Assembly: GCF_040802235.1 (NCBI RefSeq)
Contig: NC_133159.1
Coordinates: 75,256,501-75,320,500, forward strand
Direction of reading: 5' to 3'
DNA: 64,000 nt
Source: Manis javanica
Taxonomy: Eukaryota > Chordata > Mammalia > Pholidota > Manidae
Below the pieces are notes generated by a model. The model saw only the letters and a program-made list of their open reading frames with translations, did no database searches and was not told the origin of the DNA. This document shows positions 1 to 11,460 of the stretch, in pieces. Position 1 is the stretch's first letter. Every line of letters starts with the position of its first letter. The position numbers were made by a program, and so were the translations under genes.

Positions 1-2504
1 TAAATGCTTTGTATTCTATTTCCCCCTTTACTTCTGTTAGTATTTGTTTCACATATGTAAGTGCTACTGTGTTGGGTACATAGATATTTATAATGGTTTT
101 ATCTTCTTGTTGGATTGACCCCTTTATCATTATGTAATGTCCTTGTCTCTTGTGACTTTCTTTGTTTGGAAGTCTATTTTTTTTAAACAAGTACTGCAAC
201 TCCTGCTTTTTTCCCCCTATTGTTTGTATAAAATATCTTTTTCCATCCCTTCACTTTTATTCTGTGTATGTATTTGGGTTTGAAGTGAGTCTCTTGTAGG
301 CAGCATATAGATGGGTATTGTTTTTTATCCATTCAGTGTCTCTATGTCTTTTGATTGCTGTATTCAGACCATTTACATTTGGGGTGATTGTCAATTGGTA
401 CGTACTTATTGCCATTGCAGGCTTTAGATTCATGGTTAACAAAGGTTCAAGGGTAACTTCCTTACTGTCTAACAGTCTAATTTAACTCACTTACTATGCT
501 ATTACAAACATAATCTAAAGGTTCTTTTTTTCCCCCCCTTTTTCTTCTTCTTCCAGTCTTTATATATTAGGAGTCCTACTCTGTATTCTTTTTCTGTCCC
601 TTGACTGACTTTGGGGCTAGTTGATTTGATTTTGCATCTGTTTAGTAATTAATTGTTCTACTTTCTTTACTGTGGTTTCATTTACTCTGGTGAAAGCTAT
701 TTAGCCTTAGGAATATGTCCATCTGTAGCAGTCCCTTCAAAATACACTATAGAGATGGTTTGTGGGAGGTAAATTCTCTCAGATTTTGCTTATCTGGAAA
801 TTATTTAATCCCTCCTTGAAATTTAAATGATAATCTTGCCAGGTAGAGTATTCTTGGTATGAGGCCCTTTTGTTTCATTGCATTAAATATATCATGCCAT
901 TCTCTTCTGGCCTGTAAAGTTTCTGCTGAGAAGTGTGATGATAGCCTGATGGGTTTTCCTTTGTATGTGATCTTTTTTCTCTCTCTAGCTGCTTTGAGAA
1001 GTCTGTCTTTATCCTTGATATTTTGCCATTTTAATTATTATAGGTCTTGATGTTGCCTTCCTTGGGTCCCTTGTGTTAGGAGATCTGTTCATCTCCATGG
1101 CCTGAGAAGCTATCTTGTTCCCAAGATAGGGGAAGTTCTCAGTAATTACCTCCTCAGAGACACTTTCTATCCCTTTTTTTCTCTCTTCTTCTTCTCGTAC
1201 CACTGTAATGTGAATATTGTTCCTTTTGAATTGGTCACACAGTTCTCTCAATGTTTTTTCATTCCTAGAAATCCTTTTTTCTCTCTGTGCCTCAGCTTCT
1301 TTTTAGTTCTATTCTCTAATTTCTATTCCATTTATCATTTCAGATACTGTATTCTTCAATGTTTGTATTTCATTCTTGAATTCTTCCCTGAGGTCTGAAT
1401 ATTTTTCTGTATCTCCATGAGCATGTTTATGATTTTTATTTTGATATCTCTTTCAGGAACATTGATGAATTCAGTTTCACTTGGCTCTCTTTCTGGTATT
1501 TGTGGGATTTTGGTTTTAACCCAGTTCCTTTGATGTTTCATATTTGTCAGTGGTGCCCTGTGGTGCCCAGAAGCTCTATTCTCTGGAGCTGCTCAGCCCC
1601 TGGAGTGATTGGAGGGATCTCAGGCCTGGGTGCTGGTACCTGTTGGTAGGAAAGAGTTCTTTCCTTTTTCCTGGCTGCTGTGCCTGCCTCCACTGCCAGG
1701 GCCAGTGGGCCAAGTGTGCAGGGAGAAGCCTCTATGCTTTGTGCTTGTAGCTGCCATAGGTGGGGCTGCCCTCTGGCTGCCCTTGTGCAATGGCAGGGGC
1801 AGCCAGTTGCTAGCTGGTGTCAGCTGGGTGGAAGACAGAGCAGGCTGTGTATCACAGTGGGGGTTTCATAGCTGTGTAGCTAGCCAGGGGGATGGAGCTT
1901 CTGAAGCTCCTGAAAGTTCCCAACCTGCTGGGCTGAGTGTGCCTGGACAATTTTGTCTCCCTGTACTTTCTCCTGAGCAGCAAGCTCTGTGCAGTCCTTG
2001 CCTCTTTAGCATCCCTCTCACTGTTAGGTATTCTCTCAGACTGCCAACCTTTCTTTTGTCCCAGAGTGGCTGGTTGTTGATATGTATTTTTCACAAGCAG
2101 CTGGAATCTCAGTTTCTCCAAGTATTCTGACTGTCTTAGCTTTCCAACCCCACTAATCTCCAGAGCACCATGTAATGTAGGTTCATGCTCCCGGAGCAGA
2201 TCTCCAGGGCTGGGTGTTCAGCAGTCCTAGGCCTTCACCCCCTCCCTGCTCCATTTCACTTACTCCTCCTGGTAAGCTGGGGTGGGGGAAGGTCTTGGGT
2301 CCCGCTGGATCATGGCTTTGGTACTTTACCCTTTTCTTTGAGGTCTCCTGTTTTCTCTAGGTATAGGCAGCCTGTTGCAGCCTTCTTTCCTTATGATTTT
2401 CAGGATTAGATGTATTTGCTATATTTTCATATTTTATGTCCTTTTGGAAGAAAGTTTCTCTCTCACCTCTCATGCCACCACCTTCAACCTCCTCCCTGCA
2501 TGAA
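1..2504 (-). mobile_element. LINE-1, 5' half (5' UTR, ORF1, start of ORF2), degenerate
   Basis: The minus strand begins at about 2504 with a decayed match (GGAGGTTGAAGGTGGTGGCA) to the 5' end of the L1 at 36158. The order is 5' UTR 2504-1542, ORF1 about 1541-735 (MKHQRNWVKTKIPQIPERE), then ORF2 from 442 (LKPAMAISTYQLTITPNVNG, the endonuclease start), truncated by the window edge. ORF1 has several frame breaks. The long plus-strand frames here (for example 1609-2130) are antisense shadows of the GC-rich 5' UTR. Confidence 0.9.
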
Positions 2505-2849
2505 TTCTTAGGAGTATTTGAGTGTGTGAGGGTATAGGAATGGAAAATATCCCTTGCTCTTGACAATTATAATGGAGATATTTTTCTGGCATTTCCTCAG
2601 TATGAACTAATAGATTTTGTCACATGTTATCTAGTCAACCAAGGTTAAAAGGACTTTCAGTGAATGTGTCTCTGGTAAGCAAAATTACAATGCCCTTAAA
2701 GATGTATCTCCCTTCAAATATATGCTCTACCTTTCCCCTGAGAATTTGTTGGATCTTCATACCAACATTAGATTATATGATTGGCCACAAATTAACTTTA
2801 AGAAATGGAAGCTCCTCGGGTTCACATTAATCTAATCACCTGAGAATAT
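2505..2849. other. Unassigned sequence between L1 and tandem array
   Basis: AT-rich non-coding sequence of about 345 bp with no recognisable repeat or gene. Confidence 0.5.
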
Positions 2850-5800
2850 TCCCATCATGCCACTCAGGTGTCTCTTTTTGCAGGATACTAGGAGCAGTCT
2901 TCACAACTCCCTGCCAAGATAATTGAATAACCTCCCATTTTGCCTTCAAAGATAATATTATCCACTGGGTATATTAGGGTTTACAATTGGGTAGATGCAT
3001 TGTTCCCTCAAGATCCTGCTTCTATGACCCAGCTTCTCTGGACACTTGCCCTGTTCCAGGTCCCTGGGTACGCTGATTTGCCTTCTGCAAATGAAGTATA
3101 CCTCCCATCCCGTGGCCTTGGGTTGTAGGAAACTTCCAGGCCTGTGGATCTTGAGCCCATAACTAACTGCCTGCATGGGCTCCAGGGTAGAGGGAGCCCA
3201 CCTACTGAAAATCTCCCTGTGGCAGCAGCTTTAAATGGGCAGCAATCAGTCTTCATTTAGATTTGCTGTCTGATGCGGTCCCAAGCTCATCCCACAATCA
3301 GGGCTCCCAGATGTCTCCTTGTAGAGGAAACTGAAGTCAGCCAGCCCAGCTTCACACTGGCAAGGAGCCCAGTAACCTCACATTTTACCTTCAGGGGGAA
3401 TATCACCCAATGGGTAGCTTACCGCTTATGATTAGGCAGACACCTTGTTCCCTGAGATCCTACTCTTGTGACAGCCTCTCCAACCTTTGTAATGTTCCAG
3501 ATCACAGACAATCCTGACCTGTGCTGTCAGTGCATATACAGTACAGTGCCCTTCTGGAAGCCAGGGGCAGCCAAGGCTTGCCAGGAACGTGGCTCTAGTA
3601 ACTGGTGCCAACCACAAGTATAGCCTCCCAAAGGTATAGGGAGCCCACTCCCAAAAAGTCACCGGCAGCTACAGAGAGGCTCTGTCATTCCCCATTTAGA
3701 CTTGCTGTTGATTGTGTACCAGGCTTTCTCCCAGCCAGGGCTCTAGGGTGTCACTTATTAGAATACACTGAGAAGCCCATTACATCCTTTCTATAAAGTC
3801 AGTAGTACAGTATCTTCCAGCTCTGCTCACAGGGAATATACACAATTGTGTAGCTCAGGGTTTGGAATAAGGCAGATGCCTAGTATCCCTGGGCACCCTG
3901 CTCCTGTGACTCAGCCTCTCTAAATATGGATACATGCCATTTTCCAGGTCCCTTGCTACCCTGACCTGTAAGGCCCACACGTGTGAAATATGTATGAAAG
4001 ATGAAATAAAAATGGAGTCACTCATGTCAAGGGCTTTTGAAAGGGAGCCAGGAGGCCATTAAGGAGACAGGCCTCATGTGCTTCCTCACTAGTGGAACCA
4101 TGAACTTTCTGAACTGGGTCAAACGGCAAATATTCCAAGGACTCATCCCCAGCATACACAACTTGTGACAGTAAGAGACTTTGTTTAGTGATCACCTTAG
4201 CAACCAGTTCTAGTTAGTCAACATTGGTTTTCTGCCTCCCACACCAGTAAAAATTGTTTGTAAACACTGTATACAGAGATGTTTAAAGACCTTAACTTTT
4301 GTTCCCTAGTGGAATACAATTTGGGTTGCTACCCAAATCTATGCTCACTGCACAGCAGTTCTAAGACCTCAACTAAGTGTTTTTATTTTAGTTTGGTTTG
4401 CCTTTTTTCTCAGTTGACATAGGTTACAGCTTGGAATTAGGTAGATACCTTGTGTCCCAAGAGCTCACTCCTGTTGACCAGGCCTATTGGTTACCTGTCC
4501 TTTTCCAGGTTTTGGGCTTCCTTCACTTGCACTCCTCCTGCATGTGCATTGTGAACACATTAGCTGGCCTTGGGCAGCCAGATCCCCCACGTCTGTAAAG
4601 TTCCAACCTGTGTCCAGCCACCTTCATAGCCTCCAGGGTGGAGAATGCCCACCCTCCCAAAATCTGTCTGAGGCAGCAGCTTTAAACTGGCAAAGGTCAG
4701 ACCCCACTTGAACTTGCTGCCTATTGAGGTCCCAAGCTTCTCCAAACACCAAGGTTCTTAGCTGTCTCTTACCGGCCACCCTGATAGTGCATCCCCTCCC
4801 TGGGTAGGCACCCCAGATGCCTCTAGCTCAGCTCTCAGAGGACATATGAGCATTTGCGCAGGTTAGGACTTGGAATTAGACAGATGCCTTGTACCCCCAA
4901 GAATTCTCTTCTATAACCTGCTTCCTTCTCCAGACACCTGCTCTGTTCCAGCTTCCCGGCTTCCCTGACCTGCCACAGCCTGCTCATCTGCAGTCTGAGC
5001 CTCTCAGAGACCATTGGGGCCCTCCAGGCCTCTAAAGCTTGGACTGGTCCACAGCCACATGTATAGCTTCCAGAGTGAAGGGAACCCATCTAAAGAACAT
5101 ATTTCTGAAGCACCATGGTCCCCATTTGACTGGCTGCATGATGGGGAACCAGGCATCTCCAGCTCTCAAAGCTCCCAGATGTCTCTTCTTAAAGATGTCT
5201 CAGTTAGCAAACTTAGCCCCACCATAACAAGGAAGGCCAGAACCCTCCAGATATGCACTTGAGGGAATATGCACTTTTGTGAAGATTAAGGCTTGGAATT
5301 ACACAGATGTCTTATATTTGTGACAGTCAATGTCTTGGTCTCTCCAAACACATTCACTGTTTCAGGGCCCTGACTTATTTGATTCCCCTAGCCTGTGTCA
5401 AGTGCAGGCAGGCCAGAGGGCCTTGAGCATCTTGGGTATTGCAGGTCTCTAAATCCAGTTTGGTCCCCAAACACATACATAACCTATACCGTGGAGGGAG
5501 ACCACCCCTGAAACCTTCCTGAGGTAGTGGCTTTAAACTGGAGACAGTCCCCAAGTGGCCTGGCTGCCTAATCGAGTCCTTATATTCTCCAGCAATCAAG
5601 ATTCTTAGAGGTCTCTCATTGGAGGACACTCTGGCCATCCCTCTGCACTAGCCCTGGCTAAACAGTCTAGATTCCTACAGCTCTGCCTTCAGGGGGAATA
5701 AGGGCACCTGTGTTGATGACTGGGACTGGGGAGATGCCAGGTACTCCCAATAGCCTGCTTCTGTGACACAGGTTCCCCAGATGCTTGCTCTTCTCCAGGA

Positions 5801-7770
5801 CTCTGGCTTATCTGACCTGTAAGGTGCTGCATGTGCAGTTTGCACCCCTACAGCTGGCCTTGACCAGTAGGGCATCCAGACTTGGGGAGCCTCAGCTGGC
5901 CTCCAAACCTGGGCATGACCTGGGAAGAGGAGAGAGCCCACAGCGTGAAAACCTTTCTGAGGCGCCTGCTTTAAACAAGCCGCCAATCCCAATTTGGCCT
6001 GTTTACCTGATGGGGTCCTGAGGTTCTTTAACTATCAAGACTCCAGGTGTCTCTTACTGGTTGATACCCTGGCCAACCCTCCTGGCCTCACCAAAGCAAA
6101 TTTAGGATCTTGGCTTTCTTAAGGGGCAGACCACACATGCGCAGTCCGAATCCATCAGCTTGCCTTAAGCAGCGGCACCCGGCAGGCTTGTGCAGTTTAA
6201 GGCGGTCCCCAACCACCTGAATATCCTCCAGAGTGAAGGGGGCTCACCCTCCCAAAATATTTGGGGTTGGCACCTTTAAAATGGTGACAGTCAATCCCTC
6301 CCCCTTGCACTGGCTGCCTGATGGGATCCTGAGTTCCTTCAGTAATCAGAGCTCTTATTGGATGCTAACCCAGCTGGTTTGCTAGTCCCCTTCTTGGCCA
6401 GTAAGTTCAGGTATCTCTAGCTTTGCCTTCAGGAGAAATATGAGCATTTGAGTAGTTTAGGGTTTGGAATTAAGCAGATACCCAGTACCCCCAAGAGCCT
6501 GCTCCTGTGACCTGGCCTCTCTAGCTACCTTCCCGGTTCCAGGTCCATGTCTTCATGGCTAGCCCGGAAACACACATGCACAGTGCACACCCAGCAGTTG
6601 GTTTTGGGCAGCCTGGGCCTGTGGAGTTTGGGCTGGTCCCCGATCACCTGCATAACCTCCAGCTGAAGTGAGTCTACCCATCAAAGTCTTTGAAGTGGCA
6701 GCTTTAAAATGGCATCAGTCTGTCCCCAGTTGGATGACTGCCTGTTGGGCTTCCCCAGAAGTTAGTGCCCCTAGGCGTGTCTTATTCGGAAAGCCCTACA
6801 AGCATGCTCCATCCCTCCCTGGCAAGGTGGTCCAGACACTTGCCTTCAGGGGACATATGAGCATTTGTGCAGCTGCCCTCTTCCAGGTCCCTGACTTGTG
6901 TGGCCCTTGCAGCAAGTATCCCGTCAGCTGGTCTTGGGCAACCTGGGCCTTCTGCACCAGTGGAGCTCAAGCTGGGTCCCAACCATTTGTATAGCCTCCA
7001 GGGTGGAGGGAGCCCATCCTCTGAAAATCCTGTGAGGTGGTAGAAGGTTATAAGCATCAGGCCCCATTTGGACTTGCTGTCTGATGAGGTCAGAGAAGAG
7101 AGCCCACAGTGCAAAAAACCTTTCTGAGCCTCTAGCAATTAAGGCTCTTTTTGAGGAAACACTGGTGAGCCAGCCCAGCCCACCCTTGGAAGACTCCTCA
7201 CTGCCCAAGAGCTCACTCTTGAGACCTGTCCCTTGGGCACTGGTCCTGTTCCAGGTCCCTCTACCCTGACCTGTATGCCCTGCTAAATGACCTTGGTGAG
7301 GCAGGGCCTTTCAGGTCTATGGAATTTGAGATGAGCCCCAACCACTTGCACAGCCTTGGGGGGCACCTTCTGTAGGGCACCTCCCAAAATTCATTCTGAC
7401 AAGGCAGCTGCAAATGGTTGACATTCAGTCCCCATTTGGACTTGCTGTCTGATGACATCTCTGGCTTTTCTAGCAATCAAGTTTCCCAAGTTTGTCTTAC
7501 TGAAGAAGACCCCTGTCAGACAGCGCTGCCTGGCCCTGGGATTGCAAGTGAGTTTCCTTCTGTTTTGCCTTCAGAGGAATATTGCAAATTCCTTGAGGTT
7601 AGGTTTTGGAATTAGGTGGTTGCAGTATTCCCCTAAGAACTTTCTCCTGTGATCAGGCCTCTTTTGACCCTTTTCCTGGTTCTATTTCTGGTGCCCAGCT
7701 AACCTCACCTTTGTGTCCAGCACATGCCCAGTCCTTACCCAGTTAGCTGACCCTGGTAGCCTAAAGTTTA
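2850..7770. repeat. Degenerate tandem array, about 430-bp unit, about 10-11 copies
   Basis: The same ordered block of phrases recurs head to tail. Each unit has a CCTTCAGGGGGAATAT-like start, CTTGGAATTAG.CAGAT, CCCAAGAGCCTGCTCCTGTG, CCTGTTCCAGGTCCC, GGCCTTGGGCAGCC, AGCCTCCAGGGTGGAGGGAG, AGCAGCTTTAAACTGG, CCCCATTTGGACTTGCTG and CAGATGTCTCTT. Unit starts lie near 2940, 3388, 3822, 4403, 4840, 5262, 5690, about 6110 (truncated), 6425, 6845, about 7195 (deleted) and 7568, giving periods of 420-442 bp where intact. One unit is interrupted at about 3985-4397. Copies are diverged by eye (roughly 70-80% alike, not computed). GC content is higher than in the flanks. Reading frames inside are not conserved between units, so the array is not coding. 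Confidence 0.85.
3985..4397. mobile_element. Insertion inside the tandem array, LTR-like, family unknown
   Basis: About 410 bp here share nothing with the array unit and split one copy between the GGTCCC/ACCTGTAAGGCCC block and the next unit start. It opens near TGTGAAATATGTATG. The AAAATGGAGTCAC phrase and length suggest a solo LTR, but I could not identify TG/CA ends or target duplications with confidence. Confidence 0.4.
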
Positions 7771-9690
7771 TTTCTCCTCTAAGAAAAACCTGAAAAATAT
7801 GAAAAACCCTGCCTCTTCTTTATGAAGTCATCAGAGGGACTGTCTCCTTCCATGTGCTACTTAACCATTGTTTAACATGCCATATCACACAGATTGCTCA
7901 CCATTACATGTACCTCCCATTGAGCAGAAGAAAATAGGAAGAAAGAGGTTATGTCACCCCCATTTAAGGACATTTCCTGGATGATTGATTATACATACTA
8001 ACTTCTGACATCCATTTACTAGAATTACATCTCATGACCAGATCATCTGCAAAGAAGGCTGGGATTTAGTCTTTCTAATTGTAATTTCTTATTCTACTTA
8101 AACAGAAATCCTAATTTCTGATTGTACCGCAACCTGTATGCCAAGTGCCCATGTAAAAATGAGATGCTGTTTTACTATGAGAGATGGAGATAATGGATAC
8201 TGAAAGATAAACAGTAGTGTCTTCCACAGTAGCCATAAATATCTCTATAACTTACTGTGTATTGGATAAGATAGAAATATATTATTGATTTACTGTGAGT
8301 TGAGAAAACATCATGATAGATGTATAAACAAGAGTGTTTGAGTAGAAAGAAGGATAATCTAATATCACTGAAGGAAGACTGAGCCAAGAAAAGTTTCTAA
8401 TGGGGCGAGTTAATATAAATGGTGAAGGTAGAGAAGTAAAATTGAGAAGTAACAGCACATATAATGATTTAGAGGATCAAAATGGGAAGAAGACATGTAA
8501 ATGCTCCCTAGGTTTTAGCTTTAGTAACTGAGTTGATGTCAAAAAGCAATAAAAATACATATCAGTGTTTTATCAATAGATGTTTAATTTTTTCTGGACA
8601 TGTTTAATTTCTTGTATATTCATAAAACATTCAAATGGAATTGTGTAAACCTGGATATAAGCATCTCCTGCTAGAAAAGCTTTTACCTACAGTTTATCAT
8701 GCTCATTTGTATCTCTTGATATAAGTTCAGGGGGACAGGGGCTATCTCTATCATGTTCTGCAATGTGAAGCCAATTTTCAGCTCATATAAGACACTAAAT
8801 AAATATTGCTACTTTGAACTTATGTGCAGCTCAGGAGAAAATTCTATCTGGAAAGACAGATATACTTTCATGGTATGTTTGTAAGACAGTAATATAAGCA
8901 AACTGCAGGAAACTGTAGGAATATCTTTATAACACTTTGCCCAGGGGTTGTGTATATAATAAAATGAGAAAAGCAAAGGATTAATGATGGAGCCCTGAAA
9001 ACACTAATAATTTTGGTATAACTACAGACTGAATAAGACACAAGGGAGATTGAGAAGGAGTGATCAGAGACAGTCCTAGGAGTTCCAAAAGAATAAGCCT
9101 CAGAAGCCTAGGAGGAGTGGGTATGAAAGAGACAGTGACCAATAATTTTAAAAACATTCAGAAAGTTCACATAGGATCAAATATATCATTAGGCTTGTTC
9201 TTATAAATTAAGTCAGCCAGCAAACAAAAAAAGCACTTGTTATATATGCTGGGCACTGTTCTAGGTGCTCAGTATCCAGGATTCAACCAAATGAATATGA
9301 ATTCCTACCTATGAAGCTCTATTCTAGTGGGCGTGGGGAGAGACAGATAATAAATCAAATAGAAAAGCCAAAAATATATGCATGTTAGGTGATGGAAAGT
9401 GCTCTGGAGAAACTAAGCAGGAAACAAAGATAGAGAATATTGGGGTTTGCATTAATATTAAGAGTATTCTGAGAAAAAGACAAAACTAAGGTGATTTATG
9501 ACTGACAATTTTAGTGAATCTATAGATGTTGGAGGCAGATGGAATGGAGAGTGATCTTGAGAGAGGAAGGAAGAAATCAAGAATGCAGATCTCTCTCAAG
9601 TAAGGAGAGAGCACGTCTGGTGAGGAGGAGGAGCAGGCAGGAGAGGACTGCCTAGGAAGGCAACCACAAAAGATGAGTCAGGTAAGAGGA
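7771..9690. other. Non-coding sequence, includes an old L2/MIR-age repeat
   Basis: I find no gene. From about 9225 to 9480 the phrases GCTGGGCACTGTTCTAGGTG and a following GAGACAGATAATAAATCAAA stretch match a widespread ancient mammalian repeat; I cannot name the subfamily safely. Confidence 0.5.
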
Positions 9691-9694
9691 ACCC

Positions 9695-9890
9695 AGAGTG
9701 GGGCTGTCACAGCACAGATCCTGGGGTTAGACTGTCAGGGTTCAAAACTTAGGTTCAAATCACTTAATGCCTATGAGATGTTGAAAAAGGATCTTACCTC
9801 TGTAAGCTTCTATGTTTTTATCAATATTATGGGTGAAACAATTATTCCTTCTTGATTAATTACTGCACAGGTTAGTAAGTTTTTAATAAG
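9695..9890 (+). repeat. MIR SINE relic
   Basis: GACTGTCAGGGTTCAAA, followed by AATCACTTAATG and ATCTTACCTCTGTAAG, follows the order of the MIR core and downstream part. It is strongly decayed. Confidence 0.55.
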
Positions 9891-10650
9891 TTATTTTTAA
9901 TCTTCAGGATTAATATACCATTTCTCCAATGAGCAAGTGAAGCCATGAATTCATATGCGAAAACGAGTCCTGTAAGCTGTAAAATAACAAGTATTTAGGT
10001 TAATTGAAATCTTTTAGTCAGAAAAAAACGTTGATTGGTTTAACAGACTTTCTCTGAACAATGTATCTTATTTCACTTTGGCTGTTGGGGAGCAATATGG
10101 AGTAAAGCATGAATTTTTCCTGGTGCATTATAAGCAGGAGAAACTGAAAAGTTCTTTCCTTAGTATTTCAAAAGCTTTGGAGAGGAGTAGGTGACCTTAC
10201 AAGGTTGTGGGTTTGGGGTTTTTTGCCTGCTCTCTTGCTTTTGTTTTTTGTTTTTATTGCAAAGGAGGAGTGAGATATCCAAGCAAAGAACCTTTGACTC
10301 TAAATTAAACACAGAATGAGGTACTTCTATTAGATTGTGTAGACGTTCAACAGTTTCCAAAAGTTACTGTCCAGAAGGGTAATCTAGAGTGATTGTTTAA
10401 AAATGTCCCAGATCTGTATTTGCAACAAGTACCACAGATATTTCTCATGGACCGTGCCTTTTGAAAGTGCGTGATAAACAGGAGTATACTTAATATTTCT
10501 AACAGTTGGTGAGTGTAAACGACACTGAATTATTCCGTATAATACAATTTTGCAGAATCTATGGAAATATATATAGTTAGTACGAACAATAGGCAAAAAA
10601 ACAATCTTCCGGTATTTAAATTGTAAAAGACAGACCATCTTTTCTCTGTT
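9891..10650. other. Non-coding flank of the CpG island
   Basis: AT-rich sequence with T-runs. No gene, repeat or splice-linked exon was recognised. Confidence 0.5.
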
Positions 10651-10658
10651 TCTCTAAT

Positions 10659-10675
10659 ACCCGGCAGGGGGCAGT
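10659..10675 (+). promoter_or_regulatory. CTCF-like site at the edge of the CpG island
   Basis: ACCCGGCAGGGGGCAGT closely resembles the CTCF core (CAGGGGGCAG is its most constrained part). It sits exactly at the AT-rich/CpG-rich border. Confidence 0.5.
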
Positions 10676-10806
10676 AAGGAAATGTCTGCCGAGGGCAGGA
10701 AGTGGCGGGAGGAAGCGGCTCCGCCTAGCTGTGCAAAGCGTTTGGTCGCTCAGTCGCAGGAAGCATTTAAGCTCCTCCTCCTCCTCCCATCAGGAATAGC
10801 CCTGGA

Positions 10807-11019
10807 GTGATACCCCGGGAAGAGCAGCGCGTTCCGGGAACCCGGCGCCCCCGGTCGCCTCGCTGCCGCCTCGGGTCCCATGGGAGACGCGGAGACGCCA
10901 GGAGCAAAGCGCCCGCGGGGCTCAGCGCGGTCCCCCTGCTCCCTCCACACCTGCCGGTGCTGGTGCTCCTGGGAATCTGGTGTTGGTTAACGGAAATGTT
11001 CATGGAAGAGCAAGTGTAG
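10807..11019 (+). other. Small ORF (70 aa) in the CpG island with a hydrophobic segment
   Basis: The frame starts at MIPREEQRV, is Arg-rich for about 40 residues, then has LPVLVLLGIWCWL, long enough for one membrane helix, and stops after MEEQV. A second frame with a better start context (CCCATGGGA at 10880) overlaps it. GC-rich islands often carry such frames by chance. I do not recognise either product. Confidence 0.15.
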
Positions 11020-11460
11020 GAGCGAACTTTCGGGGCGCGGGCGCTGCAGCCGGGGTAGAAGTCCTCAGCTGCCTCGCTGGCCCCTGGCGCGCTGCTCCGC
11101 ATCTGCTGCTCCGGAAACCCAGTTTTCTATAGACGCTGAAAACCACGCCGGATATATTGCAGCTTGTCAGTTATGGGTGGGGTGAGAACCGAAATACAAA
11201 GGAGACGCCCTTTCTTCCTCCTTTAGCTGCTGGGATTTCCAACTGTTTGCAGCGAGGTTGGGGGACCGAGGTTGGGGGACGAGGCGCCCTCCGTCCCTGG
11301 GACCCCGGCCCGGGACACCCCGGCGAGCCCTGCCTGCATGGCTGGCTCAGGTTCCTTGTCCCCCACCCCGTCCTCCAGGTCAGCTCAGCGTCGCCTGAGG
11401 GAATGGGAGCCCGGCACCCAAGTTTGCTGGTCTGGTTCCCAGGGGTACTTCGTCACGGAA

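Larger units (their letters stand above)
10655..11460. promoter_or_regulatory. CpG island, promoter of an unidentified transcript
   Basis: GC content jumps sharply and CpG dinucleotides become dense (for example GCGCGTTCCGGGAACCCGGC and TTTCGGGGCGCGGGCGCTGC), then falls back near 11460. ETS-type cores (CAGGAAGTGGCGGGA near 10699) and the TATA-like CATTTAAGC near 10767 fit a promoter. No recognisable protein starts here. By human synteny the gene beyond the GBP cluster on this side is KYAT3 (sharing a promoter exon with RBMXL1), transcribed in the GBP direction; that assignment is speculation. Confidence 0.7.

Noticed and set aside
1609-2130. 173-aa plus-strand frame
   Set aside because: It is antisense to the GC-rich L1 5' UTR; no family features.
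5675-7208. Frames of 94-118 aa in the tandem array
   Set aside because: They are not conserved from unit to unit and run on both strands; chance frames in GC-richer repeat.
2505-7770. Tandem array as promoter monomers of the adjacent L1
   Set aside because: It lies on the correct side of the L1 5' end, but about 350 bp separate them and the full-length L1 at 36158 of the same family has no such units.
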